Positions 18,671 through 26,801 of a stretch of 64,000 bases of DNA are shown here, one piece after another. Numbering within the stretch: the first letter of the stretch is position 1; each line of letters opens with the position of its first letter. The position numbers and the translations under genes are program-made. Origin of the DNA: G963662605 sp963667005 (GTDB lineage: Bacteria; Bacteroidota; Ignavibacteria; Ignavibacteriales; Ignavibacteriaceae); contig OY762937.1 in the NCBI GenBank assembly GCA_963667005.1, positions 3,286,001 through 3,350,000 on the forward strand, read 5' to 3'. The notes under the pieces were generated by a model, which was given only the letters and a program-made list of their open reading frames with translations, ran no database searches and was not told the origin of the DNA.

Positions 18671-21600
18671 TTATGCAATTTTTTCTTGTTGTTCCTGCCG
18701 CATTCTTTCAAGGGCAGCTTTGAATTCAAATGGCAGCACTTTAACGAATCTGGCAGACTCAGTCTCCCAGTTTTTGATAATATGTGCAGCAGGTTTGGAA
18801 TTCGTGTATTCGTGATGAAGCTTAATCAGTGCAAGAATCTTATCCAGATCTTCCTGCTCGGTAACCTCCGCAATTTCAACCATGCCCTTATTCACCTTTT
18901 TCTCGAACGAAAGGTCAACATCGTAGACATATGCAATACCGCCGGACATACCCGCGGCAAAATTGCGTCCGGTATTTCCCAACACAACAATCGTTCCACC
19001 GGTCATGTATTCGCAGCAGTGATCGCCTACGCCTTCGACAACCGCGACAGCACCGCTATTACGGACGCCAAACCGTTCACCGACAACACCGTTGACAAAT
19101 GCCTGACCTGAAGTTGCACCATACAAACAGGTGTTGCCTGCAATAATGTTTTCATTACTTGCGTAGGTTGCCTGTTCGGGCACTTTGATGATCAGTTTAC
19201 CACCGGATAATCCTTTACCGACATAGTCATTTGCTTGTCCGGTTAAATTGAGTGTTACACCTGCAGCAAGAAAAGCACCGAAGCTCTGCCCTGCGATCCC
19301 ATTCATGTTTACGGTAATCGTATCATCCGGCAGGCCATCATCACCGTAAGCGCGGGCAACTTCTCCGGAAAGAAGTGTTCCCAGACTGCGGTAAGTATTT
19401 TTAACAGGTTCTTCAATAACGACTTTTTTCTTTTTCTTCAATGCAGGCTGAGCAAGTTCAATGAACTTGTAATCAATCTGTGATTCCAATTCATGATTCT
19501 GTTCCTGCGTTCTATATAGTTCGGTCTTGTATACGGGTTCTGCCTTGTACAATATCTTGCTTAAGTCAATACCACGCGCCTTGAGATGTTTGTAATCCCG
19601 TTTTTCAATTAATTTATCTACGTTACCAATCATTTCAGTGAATGTCCGGAATCCCAATTTCGCCATTAACTCACGAACCTCTTCTGCGATGAAGAACATG
19701 AAATTAATAAGGTATTCAGGCTTTCCGGCAAATTTTGCACGCAGTTCCGGATCCTGAGTCGCCACACCGACCGGACAGGTATTAAGGTGGCATTTTCTCA
19801 TCATAATGCATCCCTGCGTAACAAGCGGCGCTGTTGCAAAGCCGAATTCTTCTGCTCCGAGTAACGCACCGATAACTACATCGCGTCCCGTTTTCATCTG
19901 GCCGTCTACAGCGAGATACACACGGTCGCGCAAACCGTTCAGTACTAATGTCTGTTGCGTTTCACTCAATCCGAGTTCCCAAGGAGAACCGGCATATTGA
20001 ATAGATGAAATCGGACTTGCACCGGTACCGCCATCATGGCCGCTGATAAGAATGTGATCTGCATGTGCTTTTGCAACACCGGCAGCAATCGTACCGACAC
20101 CGGTTTCAGAAACAAGCTTAACGCTGATTCTTGCTTTGGGATTGATATTTTTCAAATCGAAGATGAGTTGTTTCAAATCTTCAATAGAATAGATATCATG
20201 GTGCGGCGGCGGACTGATCAGTGTAACACCGGGTAATGAGTGTCGGGTTTTCCCGATAATTCTATCAACTTTAAATCCCGGTAGCTGACCGCCTTCACCC
20301 GGCTTGGCTCCTTGAGCCATTTTAATTTGAAGTTCATCCGCGTTTACAAGATAGTTGGCTGTAACACCAAATCTACCGGAAGCAACTTGTTTAATTGCAG
20401 AGCGGAGATTTTCCTTTTCCGGCAGTATGATAAATCTGCTTGGATCTTCACCACCCTCACCGGTATTCGACTTACCGCCGATTTTGTTCATGCCGGCAGC
20501 AAGTGACGTGTGGGCTTCCCAAGAAATCGAGCCGAAGCTCATTGCACCGGTAGAAAAGCGTTTAACAATTTCTTTCGCCGGTTCAACTTCCTCAATCGGA
20601 ATTGGTGTATCCGCATATTCAAAATCAAGAAGCGAACGCAGCGTAACACGGTGACGTTCCTGATGATCAATCAGATTGGTATATTCTTTAAACGTTTTGA
20701 AATCATTATTCTTGGTTGCTATCTGTAGTTTTGAGATAGTCAACGGATTCCAGAGGTGATGCTCTCCATCGACACGGTAACGGTAGATACCTCCTTCAAG
20801 AAGCGCATTAGGATCGCGCATATCGTCAAAAGCATGATAGTGACGGCGAAGTGCTTCTTCCTCAATCATTTCTATAGACATGCCTTCAATCTTGCTTGAA
20901 GTACCGGTAAAGTATGTGTCTACGACTTCTTTATCAAGACCGACAACCTCAAAAATCTGAGCGCCGCGGTACGATGATAGTGTGCTGATACCGTTCTTGC
21001 TGAATACTTTCAGCAATCCTTTTGTAACGGCTTTAACAAAGTTTTTTCTGGCTTCATGATAGCTTGATACTCCGGTCAGATAGCCTTCTTTAAATAAGGT
21101 GGAAAGAGTTTCAAATACCAGATAAGGATTTACTGCACTTGCTCCATAACCATAGAGTAACGCGAAATGTGCTACTTCACGTGGCTCACCGCTTTCAAGA
21201 ATAATTGAGGTACGGGTTCTCAATCCCTCGGCCAACAATGCCTGGTGAACTGCAGACAGAGCGAGAAGGCTCGGAATCGGAGCATATTTGCTGCTTACTC
21301 CTCTATCGGATAGAATCAGGAGTGTGCTCCCTCTTGTTACCGATGTAACGGCTTCCTGACATATGCGCTCAAGCTGGGTACGCATATCACGTTTTTTATC
21401 AGCTTTAAATAATATTGATATCGTGTGCGCTTTAAAAAATCCCTGAGAGATACTCCGTATCTTCTCAATTTCAGTATTTGAAATAACAGGATTGTTAATT
21501 TCGAGACAGTGTGCATGTTGTGGAGTTTCATCCAACAAGTTCTGTTCAGGACCGACATAGGTATTCATGTCCATTACCAACTCTTCTCTGATCGGGTCAA

Positions 21601-23206
21601 TCGGAGGATTGGTTACCTGTGCGAACAACTGTTTAAAATATCTAAACAGCGGCTGAGGACGCTCCGACAATACCGCAAGCGGTACATCTGTGCCCATCGA
21701 GCCAATCGGTTCTTCACCTTTGATTGCCATCGGTGTAAGAATAGTAAAAATGTTCTCTCTTGTGTAGCCGAATATTTTTAATTTCTCAAATACGTTCTGG
21801 TGTTTTACCGAATGAACAAATACCGGCTCAGGAAGCTCTTCCAGTTTTACTAAATTTTCTTTTATCCATTCACCGTAAGGACGTCTCTTGGTAATCTGAT
21901 TCTTAATTTCCTCATCGGAAACAATTCTCTTCAATTTCAAGTCAACCAGAAACATATTACCCGGCTGAAGTTTGCCGCTTGTTTTAATGTTCTCATATGG
22001 AATATCAAGAACACCGGCTTCCGAAGACAAAATAACTCTGTCATCTTTGGTAACAAGGTAGCGTGCCGGACGCAGACCGTTTCTGTCGAGTGTCGCACCT
22101 ATTTGAATTCCATCAGTAAAAGCTATAGCAGCGGGTCCATCCCAGGGTTCCATCATCATTGCATGATATTGATAGAATGCTTTTTTGTCTTCATCCATCA
22201 ATTCATTCTTTGAGTACGCTTCTGGAATCATCATCATGATAGCGTGCGGCAGACTTCTTCCGCTCATCACAAGCAGTTCAAGTACGGAATCAAATGTCGC
22301 TGAATCGCTTTGGCCGTCCATAATAATCGGAAGCATTCGTTTCAAATCTTCGCCATAATATGGAGAATCCATAACGGCTTCTTTAGTCTTCATCCAGTTT
22401 TTATTACCCTGCAGCGTATTGATTTCACCATTATGGGCAATCATGCGGAACGGATGAGCAAGATCCCAAGTTGGGAAAGTGTTCGTTGAGAACCTCAAAT
22501 GCACCATTGCCATTGCTGAAGTCATATCTTTATCAAGAAGATCCGGATAATAATCGGTCAATTGCTCAGCGAGGAGCATCCCTTTATATACTAAGGTACG
22601 GGATGAAAATGACGGCACATAGTACAGACTTCTGTCGAGTTTAAGTTCTTTTCTGATTCTGTGGTCGATAACTCTGCGGATGAGATACAGTTTTCTTTCG
22701 AATTCATCCTGGTTTTTTGTTCCATCACTGGCGCCTATAAAACACTGCTTAATATAGGGCTGGGTCAGTTTTGCACCATGACCGGGAATGTTTGCATTGA
22801 CAGGAACTTTTCTCCAACCGAGAAATTTCTGATCTTCTTCAAGAATAATTTTTTCAATGATATGCTCGCAAGAACGGCGAAGTCCGGCATTTTGCGGTAA
22901 AAATATAAAGCCGACACCGTATTCACCTAACGGCGGTAGTTCAATTTTAGCTTCGTAAGCAACTTTGCGCATGAACTCGTCAGGCATTTGAATAAGTATT
23001 CCGCCGCCGTCACCGGTCGCAGGATCTGCTCCGGCTGCACCGCGGTGTTCCAGGTTTTTCATTAATTGAATACCGTCATCAACGATTTGACGGCTTCTAA
23101 TTCCTTTTATATTAACAATAAAACCGATTCCACAGGAATCTTTTTCTTGTTCCGGAGTATACAATCCGCTCCGGGCTGCTTCTGTTACATTTTGAAGATT
23201 TACCAT
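18671..23206 (-). CDS. gltB: Glutamate synthase large subunit
   Basis: A 1511-residue GltB with the usual domain order. A 24-residue propeptide precedes the Ntn amidotransferase nucleophile Cys25 (in DSCGIGF). The central domain and FMN-binding synthase barrel follow, with the motif CHLNTCPVGVATQ for the 3Fe-4S cluster. The C-terminal beta-helix carries the typical GG repeats. It releases ammonia from glutamine and channels it to 2-oxoglutarate. The ATG at 23206 has AAGG about 10 bases upstream. This is the main nitrogen-entry enzyme feeding the amino-acid operons in the window. Confidence 0.97.
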   Translation of the reverse strand: MVNLQNVTEAARSGLYTPEQEKDSCGIGFIVNIKGIRSRQIVDDGIQLMKNLEHRGAAGADPATGDGGGILIQMPDEFMRKVAYEAKIELPPLGEYGVGFIFLPQNAGLRRSCEHIIEKIILEEDQKFLGWRKVPVNANIPGHGAKLTQPYIKQCFIGASDGTKNQDEFERKLYLIRRVIDHRIRKELKLDRSLYYVPSFSSRTLVYKGMLLAEQLTDYYPDLLDKDMTSAMAMVHLRFSTNTFPTWDLAHPFRMIAHNGEINTLQGNKNWMKTKEAVMDSPYYGEDLKRMLPIIMDGQSDSATFDSVLELLVMSGRSLPHAIMMMIPEAYSKNELMDEDKKAFYQYHAMMMEPWDGPAAIAFTDGIQIGATLDRNGLRPARYLVTKDDRVILSSEAGVLDIPYENIKTSGKLQPGNMFLVDLKLKRIVSDEEIKNQITKRRPYGEWIKENLVKLEELPEPVFVHSVKHQNVFEKLKIFGYTRENIFTILTPMAIKGEEPIGSMGTDVPLAVLSERPQPLFRYFKQLFAQVTNPPIDPIREELVMDMNTYVGPEQNLLDETPQHAHCLEINNPVISNTEIEKIRSISQGFFKAHTISILFKADKKRDMRTQLERICQEAVTSVTRGSTLLILSDRGVSSKYAPIPSLLALSAVHQALLAEGLRTRTSIILESGEPREVAHFALLYGYGASAVNPYLVFETLSTLFKEGYLTGVSSYHEARKNFVKAVTKGLLKVFSKNGISTLSSYRGAQIFEVVGLDKEVVDTYFTGTSSKIEGMSIEMIEEEALRRHYHAFDDMRDPNALLEGGIYRYRVDGEHHLWNPLTISKLQIATKNNDFKTFKEYTNLIDHQERHRVTLRSLLDFEYADTPIPIEEVEPAKEIVKRFSTGAMSFGSISWEAHTSLAAGMNKIGGKSNTGEGGEDPSRFIILPEKENLRSAIKQVASGRFGVTANYLVNADELQIKMAQGAKPGEGGQLPGFKVDRIIGKTRHSLPGVTLISPPPHHDIYSIEDLKQLIFDLKNINPKARISVKLVSETGVGTIAAGVAKAHADHILISGHDGGTGASPISSIQYAGSPWELGLSETQQTLVLNGLRDRVYLAVDGQMKTGRDVVIGALLGAEEFGFATAPLVTQGCIMMRKCHLNTCPVGVATQDPELRAKFAGKPEYLINFMFFIAEEVRELMAKLGFRTFTEMIGNVDKLIEKRDYKHLKARGIDLSKILYKAEPVYKTELYRTQEQNHELESQIDYKFIELAQPALKKKKKVVIEEPVKNTYRSLGTLLSGEVARAYGDDGLPDDTITVNMNGIAGQSFGAFLAAGVTLNLTGQANDYVGKGLSGGKLIIKVPEQATYASNENIIAGNTCLYGATSGQAFVNGVVGERFGVRNSGAVAVVEGVGDHCCEYMTGGTIVVLGNTGRNFAAGMSGGIAYVYDVDLSFEKKVNKGMVEIAEVTEQEDLDKILALIKLHHEYTNSKPAAHIIKNWETESARFVKVLPFEFKAALERMRQEQQEKIA

Positions 23207-23396
23207 CTGACAAGTTACCTTACACTAAATTCCAATTCAATTTAATTGAGTTTCCGAATCCTTAAAAAAAATGATTTAGCGGAAAAAGAATGTAAATAAT
23301 TTCGGCGGGAATGTCAAGAAAACTAATAATAAAAGTTTATTGCTTAAAAAAGTTAAATAATTAAGAGATGAGGGTCAAACCACTTTAACAGAACAA

Positions 23397-23430
23397 AAAA
23401 ATACCGTCACGGACTTTCATCCATGACGGT
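23397..23430 (-). terminator. Intrinsic terminator of pilin-like gene copy 3
   Basis: ACCGTCA-type stem (23403-23413 with about 23420-23430) followed on the minus strand by a T-rich run. It lies about 65 bases after the stop. Two smaller hairpins (around 23441-23456 and 23461-23476) lie between. The gltB promoter region follows. Confidence 0.8.
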
Positions 23431-23496
23431 AAAATTTTCACCCATTAACCGGGTTTAATCCTGCCATTGTGGGCAGAATTTTCTCAGCAGTTTAAC

Positions 23497-23877
23497 TTAA
23501 TTAGTTTTAGCAACTGTTATCGAGGTTGGCGTAACGGTAGCTGTGTGGACAAGGCTGCTGCCACTGTCTCCTTTTTCTTTTCCGGTTCCGGTTATAGTAA
23601 CAGATTGTGCTGCTACTGTAATCGTGTATGAACCGTTGGAATTACTTGCCAGTCCGGTTGGAATCGTCCATCCCGTAAAAGTATTTGCTCCGCCGCCCAT
23701 TGATGCAGGTTTCTTATAGTACATTTGAGCCATGGCTCCAAGTGTATTCAAATCCGCCACAACCGCGTTACGATTAGCATCAACTGAACTCGCATTGAAA
23801 AGGTTTATTCCCACTACAATAGCTATCCCAACTATGATGACCCCAAGTACGATAAGAAGTAATTGCTGCTGACCCAT
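23497..23877 (-). CDS. Pilin-like protein with MG|QQQ leader, copy 3 of 3
   Basis: A 126-residue paralogue of the copies at 2367-2747 and 16688-17068. The N-terminal 35 residues are the same apart from one Ile to Val change. It differs from copy 1 at about nine positions, including Asn to Thr and Gln to Met in the pilin-like segment and Lys substitutions in the beta domain. An AAAGG ribosome site precedes ATG at 23877. It has its own promoter region and terminator. It may be a minor or alternative subunit of the same fibre (inference). Confidence 0.8.
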   Translation of the reverse strand: MGQQQLLLIVLGVIIVGIAIVVGINLFNASSVDANRNAVVADLNTLGAMAQMYYKKPASMGGGANTFTGWTIPTGLASNSNGSYTITVAAQSVTITGTGKEKGDSGSSLVHTATVTPTSITVAKTN

Positions 23878-24233
23878 AAATGATCCTTTATATTATGTGT
23901 GTGTTGTAGAACACTTAAAATGTATATTTCGCACAATATACTTTTAAGTAAAATCCGTTAAAGAGCTAAATATGGAATTCGGCTTAATAATTAAAATAAC
24001 TTAATAAATTTGTGACTTAAGCACAATAATAATCTTTTCTTGAAGTACAATATAGATAAGTATTAAAGGAGTAGACGGTGTTTGCTAAGAATGAGAGAGC
24101 CTAATCAGAGGATTGATCTTTAAACGAAACGAGGCTGTCTTAAAATTCGTTTCAGCCACAATATCCCGCGGAAATCAGTTTCATCAGTATCATCCGCAAT
24201 CCATTGGCCTATAAGACAGCCCCGCTATTGAAC
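23878..24233. other. Intergenic region with an 8-codon mini-ORF and an IS-like element
   Basis: About 356 bases without a full gene. The right part of 23878-23990 should hold the promoter of pilin copy 3. At 24066-24104 an AAAGGAG is followed by GTG and only seven more codons before TAA, possibly the stub of a lost gene. The inverted-repeat element at 24131-24224 follows. Confidence 0.45.
24131..24224. mobile_element. Candidate MITE or IS remnant with terminal inverted repeats
   Basis: GGCTGTCTTA at 24133-24142 is perfectly inverted at 24212-24221, 69 bases apart, with extra imperfect matches outside (GAGG versus CCCC-G). The end sequence resembles termini of IS elements common in Bacteroidota. 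No transposase fits inside about 94 bases, and I see no clear target duplication. Confidence 0.45.
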
Positions 24234-24740
24234 TTAGAATTCTTTGTATTTATCTTTTTTTAATTTACAAACAGGGCATTCATCCGGAGCTTCCGGTCCA
24301 ATATGCGTATGTCCGCAAACCGGGCAAACCCATACTTTCTCATCTGCGATGTCTTTCCCCTGCTCGACCTGCGCCTTAGCATCTTTATACATTACTTCAT
24401 GAATCTTTTCTGCTTCAACCGCATAATGAATTGACCGTTGAGCTGTTTTTTCATTCTGCAATTCTGCGACAACGGCAAATGCAGGATACATTTCATCAAC
24501 TTCGTAATTTTCACCACCGGCTGCGGCTCCAAGGTTTTCTGCTGTTGAATGGATATTTTCTAATGCACGAAAATGGTTGGTCGCATGAACTCTTTCTGCA
24601 TATGCAATTGCACGGAACAGCTTTGCGACTTTCGGGAATCCTTCCCTCTCTGCCTTTTCAGCATAAATTGTGTATTTCATGTGTGCCTGGCTTTCGCCGG
24701 CGAATGCAGCTTCCAAATTTGCCTTGGTCATTGCTCTCAT
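24234..24740 (-). CDS. Rubrerythrin
   Basis: A 168-residue rubrerythrin. The N-terminal ferritin-like di-iron domain has GESQAHMKY and later helix ligands in YAVEAEKIHE. The C-terminal rubredoxin domain has CPVCGH and CPVC, the four Fe ligands. It reduces hydrogen peroxide in the cytoplasm of anaerobes and microaerophiles. AAAGGAG lies 7 bases before the ATG at 24740. The start is only 16 bases after the pheA stop, so it may be read from the pheA promoter. Confidence 0.94.
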   Translation of the reverse strand: MRAMTKANLEAAFAGESQAHMKYTIYAEKAEREGFPKVAKLFRAIAYAERVHATNHFRALENIHSTAENLGAAAGGENYEVDEMYPAFAVVAELQNEKTAQRSIHYAVEAEKIHEVMYKDAKAQVEQGKDIADEKVWVCPVCGHTHIGPEAPDECPVCKLKKDKYKEF

Positions 24741-24756
24741 AAAGCATCTCCTTTGA

Positions 24757-25587
24757 TTAAGTAAGTGAAACAGGATATGAACCCAATATTTTAATATAAG
24801 GGGCTATTTCTTCCAGATGGTTTATTGCTTTCTTGCACTTGCTGTCTGCCATCGAGCCGAAAAAGTCCACGTAGAAATAGTATTCGAACGGTTTTGTTTT
24901 CAGAGGGCGAGATTCAATTTTCGTAAGATTGATGTCTCTCAAGGTAAAAACACTCAGAACTTTAAAAAGACTGCCGGGTTCATTCGGTAATGAAAAAACG
25001 ATAGATGTTTTCACTTTATCCGAGGGCTTAATCTCATTCTTTTTTGAAAGGATAAGAAATCTGGTATAATTCTCCGGTTCATCCTGAATTGACTTTTTGA
25101 GGATATTCAAACCGTAGCTTTTCGCGCTGAATTCCGATGCAATCGCTGCGGCGTCTTTCATTTTGTTCTTGCTGACAAATAAAACACTGCCTGCAGTATC
25201 ATAATGCTCAATCTTCTCGGTCTGTTTCAATGAAGATAAGAATTTTTCGCACTGCATCAATGCCGAAGGATGCGAGTATATTCTTTTTATACTTTTTAAT
25301 TGAACACCCGGAAAAGCAATTAGCGCGTGAGCGATGCGATGATTATATTCTCCGACGATATGCAGATTATATTGCTGTAAATAGTCATAATTCTTATAGA
25401 GACTTCCGGCAAGCGTATTCTCGATCGGAATGACTCCATACTTTACCTTGCCTTTTTTTACCGCAATAAAAACGTCTTCAAATCCGTGACATGGAAGTGA
25501 TTTCGCTTTACCACCAAAATATTTCATCCCTGCTTCTTCGGAATAAGCGCCATGCTCACCTTGAAAAGCAAAATTTATCTGCGCCAT
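24757..25587 (-). CDS. pheA: Prephenate dehydratase with ACT domain
   Basis: A 276-residue monofunctional prephenate dehydratase. The catalytic domain shows PIENTLAGS near residue 55, DTAGS, and the catalytic NYTRF near residue 173. The C-terminal ACT domain carries GSLFKVLSVF and ESRP, the Phe-binding feedback site. It makes phenylpyruvate from prephenate. It lacks the N-terminal chorismate mutase found in enterobacterial PheA; in this genome segment that activity is fused to chorismate synthase. It is divergent from the aromatic operon and shares its 200-base control region. Confidence 0.93.
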   Translation of the reverse strand: MAQINFAFQGEHGAYSEEAGMKYFGGKAKSLPCHGFEDVFIAVKKGKVKYGVIPIENTLAGSLYKNYDYLQQYNLHIVGEYNHRIAHALIAFPGVQLKSIKRIYSHPSALMQCEKFLSSLKQTEKIEHYDTAGSVLFVSKNKMKDAAAIASEFSAKSYGLNILKKSIQDEPENYTRFLILSKKNEIKPSDKVKTSIVFSLPNEPGSLFKVLSVFTLRDINLTKIESRPLKTKPFEYYFYVDFFGSMADSKCKKAINHLEEIAPYIKILGSYPVSLT

Positions 25588-25590
25588 AAA

Positions 25591-25631
25591 TTGATTTTAT
25601 CTCTTTTTTGTCGTATATTTTTACTAGTAAA
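25591..25631 (+). promoter_or_regulatory. Promoter of the Phe/Tyr-attenuated aromatic operon, with palindrome at the start site
   Basis: TTGATT at 25591-25596, a 17-base spacer and TATATT at 25614-25619 give a start near 25626, about 20 bases before the leader peptide. A perfect 12-base palindrome, TTTACTAGTAAA, covers 25620-25631 and so spans the predicted start. It could be an operator, which is inference. Confidence 0.6.
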
Positions 25632-25645
25632 TACATTTTACCGTA

Positions 25646-25714
25646 ATGAAAAATAAAAATACAAAAAAATCCGCATACTTTCCCTTTTTTAGATATTTTA
25701 AATCTACCCGGTGA
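25646..25714 (+). CDS. Phe/Tyr-rich leader peptide of the aromatic operon
   Basis: A 22-codon ORF encoding MKNKNTKKSAYFPFFRYFK then STR. It holds four Phe and two Tyr within nine residues (YFPFFRYF). It ends two bases before the first strand of an antiterminator and 24 bases before an intrinsic terminator that precedes the DAHP synthase gene. This is the arrangement of a ribosome-mediated attenuator: slow translation at scarce Phe or Tyr codons frees the downstream RNA to avoid termination. The count of regulatory codons makes chance unlikely. Confidence 0.88.
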   Translation: MKNKNTKKSAYFPFFRYFKSTR

Positions 25715-25715
25715 G

Positions 25716-25769
25716 TAGTAGTTATTAAATAGCACAGCCCCTTTTAGTAACTACTATGAGGGGTTTTTT
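25716..25769 (+). promoter_or_regulatory. Phe/Tyr attenuator: antiterminator and terminator
   Basis: TAGTAGTTA at 25716-25724 is exactly complementary to TAACTACTA at 25748-25756 (antiterminator, extendable to 11 bp with one G-U). The competing terminator pairs CCCCT at 25738-25742 with AGGGG at 25759-25763 and is followed by six T. A ribosome at the leader stop (25712-25714) would cover the first strand and favour termination; one stalled at the Phe/Tyr codons would not. Confidence 0.85.
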
Positions 25770-25787
25770 AGTTTAAAGGAGACTATC

Positions 25788-26792
25788 ATGGTTATCGTAA
25801 TGGAAAGAAACGCACCGCAGGAACAAATTGAATCTGTGGTCGAAAGAATTGGTGAAATTGGAGCAAAGGCACACCCTGTTATAGGCGAAGAGCGTACGAT
25901 TATCGGCGTTATCGGAGATGAAAGAAAATTTGACGAGGGGATGTTTAAATCTCTCCCCGGCGTCGAAAATGTCATGAGAATACTCCAGCCGTATAAGCTG
26001 GTCAGCCGTGAATTCAAAAAAGATGCAACAACAATAAAGATCGGTGACGTTAGTTACGGTGCCGAAAATAAATTTCTTATTGCCGGCCCTTGCTCGGTAG
26101 AGAATGAAGATCAGATCATTCAGGCAGCAGAAGGCGTGAAGGCTGCCGGAGGAAATCTTTTCCGCGGTGGAGCTTACAAACCGAGAACAAACCCCTATCA
26201 CTTCCAGGGCCTCGGATTTGAAGGTCTTAAACTATTACAAAAAGCAAAACAAGCAACAGGACTCCCTATTGTGACCGAAGTTGTTGAAGCCGGTGATGTT
26301 GAACTGGTCGGCGAATACTGTGATGTTTTCCAGATTGGAACACGCAACATGCAGAACTACCGTTTATTGAAAGCAGTTGGAAAGACCCAGACTCCCGTTC
26401 TCTTGAAACGTGGTATGTCGGCTACTCTTCAGGAGTTCCTGATGTGTGCTGAATACATCATGGCAGAAGGCAATCATCAGGTCATTCTTTGTGAACGCGG
26501 TATCAGAACTTTTGTTGAATACACCCGCAACACTCTTGATTTGAACATCGTCCCTGTTATTAAAAAATTATCTCACCTCCCTATCGTCGTTGATCCGAGC
26601 CATGGCACAGGACGTCGTGATATCGTAACCGCAATGGGACTTGCCGGTATTGCCGCAGGTGCAGATGGTCTTATAGTTGAAGTTCACCCGCATCCTGAAA
26701 AATCCGTTTCAGATGCCGATCAAACACTTTCCTTTGAAGCTTATGCTCAGTTGGTAAGTAAAGTCCACAAACTTGAAAAAGCTTTAGCATAA
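25788..26792 (+). CDS. aroF: DAHP synthase, type I-beta, Phe/Tyr-attenuated isozyme
   Basis: A 334-residue 3-deoxy-7-phosphoheptulonate synthase, the first step of the shikimate pathway. The N-terminal 70 residues form the ferredoxin-like regulatory domain of the Thermotoga-type enzymes. The barrel follows with AGPCSVE, FRGGAYKPRT, QIGTRNMQNY, LLKRGM and VDPSHGTG (metal and substrate ligands). It is the first structural gene after the Phe/Tyr attenuator, 10 bases before aroC. A second isozyme (49872-50885) lies in the trp operon. The isozyme-specific leaders suggest separate control by different end products. Confidence 0.93.
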   Translation: MVIVMERNAPQEQIESVVERIGEIGAKAHPVIGEERTIIGVIGDERKFDEGMFKSLPGVENVMRILQPYKLVSREFKKDATTIKIGDVSYGAENKFLIAGPCSVENEDQIIQAAEGVKAAGGNLFRGGAYKPRTNPYHFQGLGFEGLKLLQKAKQATGLPIVTEVVEAGDVELVGEYCDVFQIGTRNMQNYRLLKAVGKTQTPVLLKRGMSATLQEFLMCAEYIMAEGNHQVILCERGIRTFVEYTRNTLDLNIVPVIKKLSHLPIVVDPSHGTGRRDIVTAMGLAGIAAGADGLIVEVHPHPEKSVSDADQTLSFEAYAQLVSKVHKLEKALA

Positions 26793-26801
26793 GGAGGTAA
26801 C

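Noticed and set aside
18395..19111. Plus-strand 238-codon open frame antisense to the gltD/gltB junction
   Set aside because: It lies opposite highly conserved glutamate synthase codons, has Cys/His/Phe-rich shadow composition, no ribosome site and no family resemblance.
24078..24104. 8-codon GTG ORF with a good ribosome site as a leader peptide
   Set aside because: It has no repeated regulatory codon and no downstream gene on the plus strand; reported only as a possible gene stub.
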